Assembly (NCBI GenBank): GCA_030609245.1
Contig: JAUWCP010000183.1
Location: 1 to 5,014 of the forward strand
Origin: Hyphomicrobium sp.
GTDB lineage: Bacteria; Pseudomonadota; Alphaproteobacteria; Rhizobiales; Hyphomicrobiaceae
Length of the DNA: 5,014 bases
Direction of reading: 5' to 3'
Positions within the stretch are counted from its first letter, which is position 1, and every line of letters starts with the position of its first letter. Of this stretch, positions 1-5,014 are shown one piece after another. Under the pieces are notes generated by a model. That model made no database searches, had not been told where the DNA came from, and saw only the letters and a list, made by a program, of their open reading frames with translations. The position numbers and the translations under genes were made by a program.

Positions 1-1
1 G

Positions 2-823
2 GTTTTGCTGATGGTCGTGGTCTTCAAGAACTCGAGCAATCTCGCATCCGCCTATGGTGTCGCAATCTCGGCGCAGATGGTTATCGAATCTCTGATAGCG
101 TTTTTCGTTATTTGGCGGATGTGGGGTTGGAAGCTATGGCAGGTGTTGCTCTTGATCGTGCCGCTTCTTTTGCTTGAGCAGGCGTTCCTCGCTTCCAACA
201 TGCTGAAAGTTCTGGAGGGCGCATGGGTTACGGTGTTCATGGCGGCCTTGGTTGGTCTTATAATGGTGACCTGGGTCACGGGTGTACGCTTGCTTTCCAA
301 GCAGACCCGCAAAAACGAGGCCGATCTCGACTGGCTGCTGCGTAAGCTGGAAGCAAAGCCGCCGCACCGGGTGGCCGGCACGGCCGTGTTCTTTACCGCC
401 GATCCCACCGCGGCGCCTACCGCGCTGATGCACAACTTGAAGCACAACCGCATTCTGCACGAACGCAATATTATCCTTTCCATTAAGACCGAGGACATAC
501 CGCGTGTGCCGCGCCACGAGCGAATCTCCGTCGAGCGCGTTTCAGACACCTTCCTACGGGTGATCGCTCGCTACGGGTTCATGGAGACGCCAAGCGTACC
601 GAAGATTTTCGAACAATGCCGGCGCAAGGATCTCAACGTTGACATGAGCGCAACTTCGTTCTTCCTGTCGCGCCGCAATTTGCGCACAACGCCCAAGTCC
701 GAGATGCCTGTCTGGCAAGATCGGCTGTTCGTGGCGCTAGCGCGCAGCTCCGAGGACGCCACGACCTACTTTAGAATTCCAACGGACCGCGTCGTGGAAG
801 TGGGAACGCAGGTCGCGGTCTGA
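2..823 (+). CDS. kup: Kup-family potassium uptake protein, C-terminal part (5' end outside window)
   Basis: This is the C-terminal ~273 residues of a KUP/HAK/KT-type low-affinity K+ transporter, an inner-membrane protein thought to import K+ with H+. The reading frame is open to the left edge, so the TTG or ATG codons near the edge are internal and not starts. The segment FKNSSNLASAYGVAISAQM matches the conserved Kup stretch that reads SS-AxAYGIA in the E. coli protein. About three hydrophobic segments follow (window residues ~17-40, 46-66 and 74-97). The soluble C-terminal domain then carries the family hallmarks GTAVFFT (~126-132) and ALMHNLKHNRILHER (~141-155). The end, FRIPTDRVVEVGTQVAV, matches the usual Kup terminus (IPxxRVxELGTQV). 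Family members are ~620-650 residues, so a little over half is missing. The stop is TGA at 821-823. I see no frameshift or internal stop. The family call is very secure; the substrate is assigned by family. Confidence 0.95.
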   Translation, partial: VLLMVVVFKNSSNLASAYGVAISAQMVIESLIAFFVIWRMWGWKLWQVLLLIVPLLLLEQAFLASNMLKVLEGAWVTVFMAALVGLIMVTWVTGVRLLSKQTRKNEADLDWLLRKLEAKPPHRVAGTAVFFTADPTAAPTALMHNLKHNRILHERNIILSIKTEDIPRVPRHERISVERVSDTFLRVIARYGFMETPSVPKIFEQCRRKDLNVDMSATSFFLSRRNLRTTPKSEMPVWQDRLFVALARSSEDATTYFRIPTDRVVEVGTQVAV

Positions 824-906
824 GTTTGTAGGCACGCCCCGCATTCCTTGCAGACCTATCGTGCGCGCATGATATGTCGTGGGCTGCCGTATGCTACGGT
901 CCCACC

Positions 907-913
907 AGGCGAG
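907..913 (+). promoter_or_regulatory. Probable Shine-Dalgarno of the AarF-like gene
   Basis: AGGCGAG lies 7 bases before ATG 921. It is an imperfect match to AGGAGG, but better than anything before the in-frame alternatives GTG 879 and ATG 891. It is the main reason for placing the start at 921. Confidence 0.4.
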
Positions 914-920
914 ACGTCTC

Positions 921-2288
921 ATGGACGAGGAAGAGAACCGCTTTTCAGCGCGTGCTGCGCGCTACGTGCGCGTTGGCACCAATGTCGGCGCGGTCGCGGC
1001 ACGCGTCGCCAGCGCGCGCCTGTTCGGCGTTGAGCAAGATAGCGCACGCAATGCTGCCGAACTTGCAGCAGCTCTCGGCGGGCTGAAGGGTCCGCTCATG
1101 AAGGTGGCGCAGTTGCTGTCGACCATTCCCGAGGCGCTCCCGGCCGAGTACGCGCGCGAGCTGGCGCAGTTACAGTCGGGGGCTCCGGCCATGGGGCCCG
1201 CGTTTGCAAAGAGGCGCATGCGCGCCGAACTCGGCCCCGACTGGACGTCACATTTTGTGAGCTTCGACACGGCCGCCGCCGCGTCTGCTTCGCTAGGACA
1301 GGTCCACCGCGCTATTGCGCACGACGGCCGGCAGTTGGCCATGAAGCTTCAGTATCCAGACATGTCGTCGGCTGTCGAAGCTGATCTCAACCAACTCAAG
1401 GCGATCTTTCTGATCCATTCGCGCATGAACCCCGCGATCGAGACCGGCGAGATCTTGAAAGAGATTTCCGCACGGCTGCGCGAGGAACTCGATTACGATC
1501 TGGAAGCGCGTCACACGCAGCTCTACGGCGACATCTTCGCCGATGATCGCCAGATCCGCGTGCCGGACGTCGTGCCGGAACTGTCAACGAAGCGGCTCTT
1601 GGCCATGACCTGGCTGGAAGGCCGCAAACTCCTAGACTACAAGCCGGCGCCTCTGGAGGATCGAAACGCGATTGCCCGGGCGATGTTTCGCGCCTGGTGG
1701 TATCCCTTTGGTCACTACGGCGTCATTCACGGCGACCCGCACTTGGGCAACTACACTGTGTTTGAGCGAGAGGGGCGCCCGGCCGGCATCAACTTGCTCG
1801 ACTACGGCTGCATTCGCAGCTTCCACGTATCGTTCGTGCAAGGTGTCATCGACCTCTACAAGGGTTTGTTGACGAACGACCGCGACCTCGTCGTGCACGC
1901 ATATGAGACGTGGGGCTTTAACGGCCTGTCAAACGAGCTGATCGAGGCGTTGAACATCTGGGCGCAGTTGATTTACGGGCCCCTATTGGACGATCGCGAG
2001 CGCACTATCGCCGAGGGCACGACGCCGGGCGAATATGGGCGCAAGGAGGCGTTCACGGTGCATAAGATCCTGCGTGAGAAAGGCCCGGTGACGGTGCCGC
2101 GCGAGTTCGTCTTCATGGATCGCGCCGCAATTGGGCTTGGCGGCGTGTTCCTGCATCTCGACGCGCGGCAGAACTGGTACCAGCTCTTCAACGACACGAT
2201 CGATGGTTTCGTGCTTGCCGATGTGGCGGCGCGCCAACGCGATACCTTCACGAATGCGCGCGTCCCATTGCCAGAGGTAAGCGAGTAG
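921..2288 (+). CDS. ABC1/AarF/UbiB-family atypical protein kinase-like protein
   Basis: This is a member of the ABC1 (ADCK/UbiB) family, whose kinase-like fold supports ubiquinone biosynthesis or lipid metabolism in studied members. Numbered from ATG 921 (455 residues), the family landmarks appear in order. They are a KxGQ-like motif written K61-V-A-Q64 in LKGPLMKVAQLLSTIPEAL, and an alanine-rich loop AAAASASLGQVHRA (118-131) replacing the usual Gly-rich loop. Next come nucleotide-binding Lys142 in AMKLQYP, EELDYDLEA with the E189-x-D191 motif, catalytic HGDPHLGN (270-277) and the DFG equivalent DYG (294-296). The KxGQ glycine is alanine here. Unlike E. coli UbiB (546 residues, C-terminal membrane helices), this protein ends without hydrophobic segments, so it may be soluble or peripheral and not UbiB itself. 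Start: the frame extends to GTG 879 and ATG 891, but only 921 has a reasonable Shine-Dalgarno, and MDEEENRFSARAARY looks like a natural N-terminus. The next gene is 37 bp downstream and probably co-transcribed. The exact substrate or pathway is not shown. Confidence 0.9.
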   Translation: MDEEENRFSARAARYVRVGTNVGAVAARVASARLFGVEQDSARNAAELAAALGGLKGPLMKVAQLLSTIPEALPAEYARELAQLQSGAPAMGPAFAKRRMRAELGPDWTSHFVSFDTAAAASASLGQVHRAIAHDGRQLAMKLQYPDMSSAVEADLNQLKAIFLIHSRMNPAIETGEILKEISARLREELDYDLEARHTQLYGDIFADDRQIRVPDVVPELSTKRLLAMTWLEGRKLLDYKPAPLEDRNAIARAMFRAWWYPFGHYGVIHGDPHLGNYTVFEREGRPAGINLLDYGCIRSFHVSFVQGVIDLYKGLLTNDRDLVVHAYETWGFNGLSNELIEALNIWAQLIYGPLLDDRERTIAEGTTPGEYGRKEAFTVHKILREKGPVTVPREFVFMDRAAIGLGGVFLHLDARQNWYQLFNDTIDGFVLADVAARQRDTFTNARVPLPEVSE

Positions 2289-2325
2289 GATCGTTTCTTA
2301 AAGGCTTGGCAGGAGAGAGGCCGCG

Positions 2326-2655
2326 ATGTTCAGTTTGATGCTAGCGGCACTTGCGTGTGCGCTGGTGCTCAAAGCCGCGGCACTGCCCGCCGCGGCGATG
2401 GGCGAGGTCGAGAAGGGGCGCGAGCTGGCGGAGGCGCTGTGTGCGGGGTGCCATCTCAATGAAGGCCAAGGCGAAAAGCAGGGGCCGATGGGCATTCCTG
2501 GATTTGGCGCGGTTGCGAACCGGCACGGTCAGACGCCGGAAGGCATCGTCGCCTGGTTAAATTCAGCGCCGCCGATGATGCCGGACCATAAGCTCACGCA
2601 AGACGAGATGTTCGCGCTCGCGGCTTATATTATGTCTTTACGTGAAAGGCCCTGA
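2326..2655 (+). CDS. Small class I c-type cytochrome, exported
   Basis: This is a 109-residue single-haem cytochrome c that should carry electrons in the periplasm or at the outer face of the inner membrane. Haem attachment is by C39-A-G-C42-H43, with His43 as one axial ligand. The likely second ligand is Met85 in APPMMP, placed as in class I cytochromes of the PPMMPxxxLTxxE type. The C-terminal helix is DEMFALAAYIMSLRERP. Residues 1-24 (MFSLMLAALACALVLKAAALPAAA) form a hydrophobic export signal with a plausible cleavage after AAA24. It is unusual in having no basic residue at the very N-terminus; the only lysine is at 16. The start is well fixed: AGGAGAG at 2311-2317 lies 8 bases before ATG 2326, and an in-frame TAA at 2299-2301 excludes any extension. 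It follows the AarF-like gene by 37 bp, suggesting an operon. Its electron partner is unknown; the oxidase subunit IV gene at 4786 is nearby but not in the same transcription unit. Confidence 0.92.
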   Translation: MFSLMLAALACALVLKAAALPAAAMGEVEKGRELAEALCAGCHLNEGQGEKQGPMGIPGFGAVANRHGQTPEGIVAWLNSAPPMMPDHKLTQDEMFALAAYIMSLRERP

Positions 2656-2665
2656 AGCGGAAGCG

Positions 2666-3949
2666 TCACAACGCAGTCGCCCCCCACAAGCCAATCCCGC
2701 CCGCAAGAAACGCGGCTGCGACGCCGCCCGCGAACAGCTTGCCAAGCGCTGTGCCCCCCGTCGTCCAGGCGAGCGCGATCTTGGTCAAGCTGTTGGCGAC
2801 AACCGCAACGAGGATGGCGTAGACGGCGGTGCTGGCATCAAGCCCGCCCGGCACCAGGCGCGCCAGCGACAGGCTGATCGCATCCACATCGAATGTTCCG
2901 GAAATGGCTGCAAGAGCCATTGCACCGCCTGCGCCCGCCCATGAAGCAAGCAGCTTTGTGAGCACCATAATGATCGCGAGCAACGCGCCAAAGGCCAGGA
3001 CGACACCGAGATCGAAGGGGTTCTTGAGCGTGAGCGGTTGATCGACCGTTTCCGCGTGGCGCGCCCAGTTGCCCAAATAACCGGCAAGGACGCCCTGCGC
3101 GAGCACGGCTAGTAGCAATGGCGGCGCGATGAGCTGCAGAAGCGAGGCGTTGATGACGCCGACAAGAAAGATCACACGCAGCATCATGACTGCGCTGGAG
3201 AGCATGATCGCCGCGGCAAAAAGCTTAGTACGCTCGACGTGTTGATGCGCAAGGCGGGCCATGTTGAGCGTCGTGGCGGTGGAGGAAACGAGACCGCCTG
3301 CAATGCCCGAAAGAAGGACGCCGAGTTGGGGACCAGCAATGCGGATGGCCAAATAACCGGCGAACGACAGACTGGCGATGAGGATGGTGAGCAGCCAGAC
3401 CTCGCGCGGATTGATGGGGAACCAGGCAGCGATCTCGCGATCGGGCAGAACCGGCAGCAAGATCACAGTCATGGCGAGCAGAATGAGCCCGGCGCGCAGC
3501 TCCTCCCACGTGAGCCTTTGTAGCCAGGTGTGAAGCGCGGCCTTGAGTGCCAGAAGGATTGCGGTCGCCACACCCGCCGCAGCGGCCACGGTCTGGTCGC
3601 CCAGAACGGCCATGGCGCCGAGCGCGAACGCGATCATCGCCGCGACAACGGTTGTTGCACCATAGGTCTTGTCGTGCTCGACCTGGCGCAGACGAAAAAC
3701 CACGATGGCGCCGGCGAACGTCATGAACGCAAGGCCTAGCGCGACGACGCCCCAATCGCCGGTGCCGCGCGCAATCGCACCCCACGCCCCCCCAAGCAGG
3801 CCCGCGAGCGCATGCGTGCGAAGCCCGACCGCGCGCTCGCCTTCAGCCTCCTTGCGCTGCTGCCAACCGCGCTCGATGCCGATGAGGAGCCCGATCGCGA
3901 GCGCGACAGCCAAGCGCTGGATGAGCTCGAAGGTGTCCATGGTTTCCAT
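2666..3949 (-). CDS. MgtC/SapB-like plus DUF4010 polytopic membrane protein
   Basis: This integral membrane protein of ~427 residues probably sits in the inner membrane with 11-13 hydrophobic segments. The N-terminal ~145 residues resemble the MgtC/SapB membrane domain. They show LAVALAIGLLIGIERGWQQR, with the G-x-x-x-G-x-ER signature, and GLRTHALAGLLGG. The C-terminal two thirds match the DUF4010 type, with GGLVSSTATTLNMARLA in the middle and ISGTFDVDAISLSLARL near the end. The function is not established. MgtC-like proteins are linked to Mg2+ limitation and membrane energetics, but DUF4010 fusions have no defined substrate. The start is uncertain because no good Shine-Dalgarno is visible. 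Choices are GTG 3964, ATG 3949 (chosen) and ATG 3940; the hydrophobic domain begins soon after all three. The stop faces the cytochrome c stop across 10 bp. The CBS-domain gene lies 172 bp upstream on the same strand (157 bp from GTG 3964). Confidence 0.88.
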   Translation of the reverse strand: METMDTFELIQRLAVALAIGLLIGIERGWQQRKEAEGERAVGLRTHALAGLLGGAWGAIARGTGDWGVVALGLAFMTFAGAIVVFRLRQVEHDKTYGATTVVAAMIAFALGAMAVLGDQTVAAAAGVATAILLALKAALHTWLQRLTWEELRAGLILLAMTVILLPVLPDREIAAWFPINPREVWLLTILIASLSFAGYLAIRIAGPQLGVLLSGIAGGLVSSTATTLNMARLAHQHVERTKLFAAAIMLSSAVMMLRVIFLVGVINASLLQLIAPPLLLAVLAQGVLAGYLGNWARHAETVDQPLTLKNPFDLGVVLAFGALLAIIMVLTKLLASWAGAGGAMALAAISGTFDVDAISLSLARLVPGGLDASTAVYAILVAVVANSLTKIALAWTTGGTALGKLFAGGVAAAFLAGGIGLWGATAL

Positions 3950-4034
3950 GGGGCGTGCGTCCACTCTGGCGCACGCTGCATGTGCTGCGCCCGTCCGACA
4001 AGCTTATCGTGACGTGAACGAGCGCGGAAACGCA

Positions 4035-4073
4035 GCCGGCGCGCCCCTACGCTTTAACCTAATGGCGCGCGGC
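4035..4073 (-). terminator. GC-rich hairpin downstream of the CBS gene, possible weak terminator
   Basis: The arms GCC-GCGCGCC (4035-4037 and 4039-4045, with G4038 bulged) and GGCGCGCGGC (4064-4073) can pair over 10 bp around an 18-base loop. Read on the minus strand, the hairpin lies ~50 bases after the CBS stop codon. It is followed by TGCGTTTCC and not a real U-tract, so intrinsic termination is only a possibility. It could instead simply reflect local GC richness, or be a structure in a CBS-MgtC read-through transcript. Confidence 0.25.
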
Positions 4074-4121
4074 CGGCGCAGATAGAATTCCGCGATAGTG
4101 CTTAACTCACGCTTAGGCGCG

Positions 4122-4541
4122 TCAGTTGTGATGGGCGGATACGGCCTGGAGCACCTCGCCCGAAAGCTCACGCGCACTAGAGTGCGAGACGTCACCTAGG
4201 CTCAACATCCCGACCATGCGCTTTTTGTCATTAATGACGGGAAGCCGACGGATTTGCTTCTGCTCCATAATGTGCATGGCATCATCTAGCTCTTCGTCGT
4301 CGCGGCAGAAGACGATGCCCTGGCTCATCACGTCGCGGGCGGTGAGCGCATCGGCATGGCTACCGTTTGAAAAGCCGCGGCAGACGATGTCGCGGTCTGT
4401 GACCATGCCGATCAGCCGGTCGTTTTCTCCCACCGGCAACGCGCCGATATCGTGCTCGCGCATTGTCCTGGCGAGTTCGGAAACCTTCGTTTCCGGGGCA
4501 ACCCATTGGACGCCCTTGTGCATTGCATCTCTTACTTTCAT
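4122..4541 (-). CDS. Two-CBS-domain protein, Hrp1-like
   Basis: This is a stand-alone pair of CBS domains (139 residues), a module that usually binds adenine nucleotides or similar ligands and reports energy state. CBS1 spans about residues 6-58 and contains ALPVGENDRLIGMVTDRDIV, including the signature GMVTDRDI. CBS2 spans about 68-122, with TARDVMSQGIVFCRDDEELDDAM and RRLPVINDKKRMVGMLSLGDV. No catalytic, DNA-binding or membrane domain is attached. Size and architecture resemble the mycobacterial hypoxic response protein Hrp1 and many alphaproteobacterial CBS proteins. Start: GAGGAGA at 4548-4554 sits 6 bases before ATG 4541. The frame runs upstream to an ATG at 4631, but that extension (MMLVNEPRV...) does not look like protein and overlaps an FNR/FixK-type operator at 4618-4631, so I reject it. 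The operator suggests low-oxygen induction. The MgtC/DUF4010 gene downstream on the same strand might be a functional partner; this is inference. Confidence 0.93.
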   Translation of the reverse strand: MKVRDAMHKGVQWVAPETKVSELARTMREHDIGALPVGENDRLIGMVTDRDIVCRGFSNGSHADALTARDVMSQGIVFCRDDEELDDAMHIMEQKQIRRLPVINDKKRMVGMLSLGDVSHSSARELSGEVLQAVSAHHN

Positions 4542-4547
4542 GGTGGA

Positions 4548-4554
4548 TCTCCTC
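4548..4554 (-). promoter_or_regulatory. Shine-Dalgarno that fixes the CBS gene start
   Basis: On the minus strand GAGGAGA lies 6 bases before ATG 4541. This strong match sets the N-terminus at MKVRDAMHKG and rules out the longer open frame. Confidence 0.85.
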
Positions 4555-4617
4555 GTGCTTGAGAGCATTCCCCCCAATCCCGTTGAGTATTTGTGCCGCC
4601 GTGGAACCCGAGGCTCA

Positions 4618-4631
4618 TTGACCAGCATCAA
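4618..4631. promoter_or_regulatory. FNR/FixK/Anr-type operator
   Basis: TTGACCAGCATCAA (minus strand TTGATGCTGGTCAA) has both half-sites TTGA and TCAA at the correct 6-base spacing. It fits the degenerate consensus TTGAY-N4-RTCAA of the Crp/FNR family oxygen regulators in alphaproteobacteria. Its centre is about 83 bp upstream of the CBS start codon. If it acts at the usual -41.5, transcription would begin near 4583, leaving a ~42-base leader. A weak -10-like ACAAAT occurs on the minus strand about 24 bases past the box (4588-4593). The oxidase subunit IV start codon is ~160 bp away on the other side, so the CBS gene is the better target. The match is seen directly; regulator and oxygen response are inferred. 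Confidence 0.65.
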
Positions 4632-4646
4632 TTGCCGCAGGCGTCG

Positions 4647-4661
4647 GCTGCCACCGGCAGC
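4647..4661. repeat. Short perfect inverted repeat in the divergent intergenic region
   Basis: GCTGCC-ACC-GGCAGC forms a 6-bp stem with a 3-base loop. There is no T-run on either side, so it is not a convincing terminator. It lies 16 bp from the FNR-type operator and could be a second protein-binding site, or chance. Confidence 0.25.
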
Positions 4662-4720
4662 ACACCCTTTATGTGGGGGTTTCGACCTGGGTACTACAAG
4701 GCACCGAAGGACCGTTTGGC

Positions 4721-4734
4721 TTGATAGAGCTCGA
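4721..4734 (+). promoter_or_regulatory. Degenerate FNR/FixK-like site upstream of oxidase subunit IV
   Basis: TTGATAGAGCTCGA has a perfect left half (TTGAT) and a right half TCGA instead of TCAA at the correct spacing. It is centred ~58 bp before the GTG start at 4786. With one half-site degraded this may be a weak site or chance. No clear -10 box is seen at the expected distance. Confidence 0.2.
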
Positions 4735-4773
4735 GCATTGGGGTACGAGGAACAAATAACGAATGCTGAACCC

Positions 4774-4779
4774 AGGAGG
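4774..4779 (+). promoter_or_regulatory. Perfect Shine-Dalgarno of the oxidase subunit IV gene
   Basis: AGGAGG lies 6 bases before GTG 4786 and 12 before the in-frame ATG 4792. The spacing favours GTG 4786 as the start and supports translation of this very short frame. Confidence 0.8.
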
Positions 4780-4785
4780 GGAAAC

Positions 4786-4929
4786 GTGGGGATGGATCTA
4801 TCTGGCGGCCATGCCGCGATGGACTACGACGAGCATGCTCGGACGTATCTGCGGTTTATCTTGTTCATCAAGTTGAGCGTCGTGTTTTTGGTCATCCTGC
4901 TTGGCGGAATGGCGTACTTCCTCGTTTAA
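4786..4929 (+). CDS. aa3-type cytochrome c oxidase subunit IV
   Basis: This 47-residue single-pass membrane protein resembles the bacterial aa3 oxidase subunit IV family, a small accessory subunit packed beside the catalytic core of the proton-pumping terminal oxidase. The pattern is a short polar N-terminus and then YDEHARTYLRFILFIKLSVVFLVILLGGMAYFLV. The family's H-x-x-T-Y segment (H17, T20, Y21) precedes one membrane helix (~24-46). Family members are usually ~45-65 residues, so it is complete. The start is GTG 4786 (alternative ATG 4792), chosen from the AGGAGG 6 bases upstream; the stop is TAA 4927-4929. The same frame is open far upstream, but that stretch lies antisense to the CBS gene and is not coding. 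No other oxidase subunit gene is visible here, as is common for this subunit. The subunit appears dispensable in studied bacteria (family knowledge), so its precise role is unclear. Confidence 0.85.
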   Translation: MGMDLSGGHAAMDYDEHARTYLRFILFIKLSVVFLVILLGGMAYFLV

Positions 4930-5014
4930 ACCTGGCCCTCAAGCCCAGCGGTGATTGACTCCCGCGGCTCGATGGCCGCTCGGCATCTCCCGCACAACCG
5001 GATTTCTCCATGGT

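Noticed and set aside
52..549. Antisense open frames across the kup segment
   Set aside because: They are mirror frames of a well-conserved Kup sequence and have no recognisable domain or ribosome binding site.
848..876. Possible -35 TTGCAG and -10 GATATG before the AarF-like gene
   Set aside because: Spacing is 17 bp but the -10 matches the consensus at only 3 of 6 positions; too weak to call a promoter.
962..1342. Antisense open frame within the AarF-like gene
   Set aside because: Low-complexity Ala/Ser-rich translation with no motif; the sense strand carries the full set of ABC1 landmarks.
3225..3785. Long minus-strand open frame (186 codons) inside the MgtC/DUF4010 gene
   Set aside because: It is rich in Arg, His and Ser with no hydrophobic pattern or recognisable motif, typical of an alternative frame of a GC-rich gene; the overlapping frame has clear membrane-protein sequence.
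4542..4631. N-terminal extension of the CBS protein to ATG 4631
   Set aside because: The strong Shine-Dalgarno before ATG 4541, the CBS domain beginning right there, and the FNR-type operator overlapping the extension all favour the shorter protein.
4676..4700. GGGGGTTTCGACC resembling a tRNA T-arm
   Set aside because: No cloverleaf, acceptor stem or anticodon arm can be assembled around it.
4216..4785. Long plus-strand frame leading into the oxidase subunit IV gene
   Set aside because: Most of it is antisense to the CBS gene and has no family resemblance; only the last 47 codons, after the AGGAGG, look like protein.
4964..4979. Inverted repeat GCGGC-TCGATG-GCCGC after the subunit IV stop
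   Set aside because: The stem is only 5 bp and is followed by TCGGCATCTC with no T-run, so a terminator call is not supported.
5010..5014. ATG at the right edge as the start of a next gene
   Set aside because: No Shine-Dalgarno precedes it and only one codon is visible.

Overview
The window looks like ordinary chromosomal DNA of an alphaproteobacterium, probably Hyphomicrobiales/Rhizobiales. The main evidence is a 47-residue protein resembling the small subunit IV of bacterial aa3-type cytochrome c oxidase, a family typical of this class. GC-rich codon usage, the form of the AarF-like protein and an FNR/FixK-type operator point the same way. The assignment is inferred from family knowledge, not from a search. 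I saw no mobile element, CRISPR array, rRNA, tRNA or sign of recent transfer.

Layout, left to right. Positions 2-823 (+) hold the C-terminal part of a Kup potassium transporter whose beginning lies outside the window. After a short gap comes an ABC1/AarF/UbiB-family atypical kinase-like protein (921-2288, +). It is followed 37 bp later by a small periplasmic class I cytochrome c with its own Shine-Dalgarno (2326-2655, +). The next gene converges on the cytochrome with only 10 bp between the two stop codons. It is a polytopic membrane protein with an MgtC/SapB-like N-terminus and a DUF4010-type C-terminus (2666-3949, -). Upstream of it on the same strand is a two-CBS-domain protein of 139 residues (4122-4541, -). 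A 244-bp divergent intergenic region follows, then the aa3 oxidase subunit IV gene (4786-4929, +). The last 85 bp contain nothing I can call.

Functional themes are ion homeostasis (Kup, MgtC/DUF4010) and aerobic respiration or quinone metabolism (AarF-like kinase, cytochrome c, oxidase subunit IV). The CBS protein probably senses nucleotides or energy state.

The most informative non-coding signal is TTGACCAGCATCAA at 4618-4631. It is a full match to the degenerate FNR/FixK/Anr operator (TTGAY-N4-RTCAA), centred about 83 bp upstream of the CBS start codon. It suggests that the CBS protein, whose size and architecture recall the mycobacterial hypoxic response protein Hrp1, is induced at low oxygen. 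The window does not obviously contain a new multi-gene system. The operator, the variant KxGQ motif of the AarF-like protein and the isolated subunit IV gene are the points most worth a second look.
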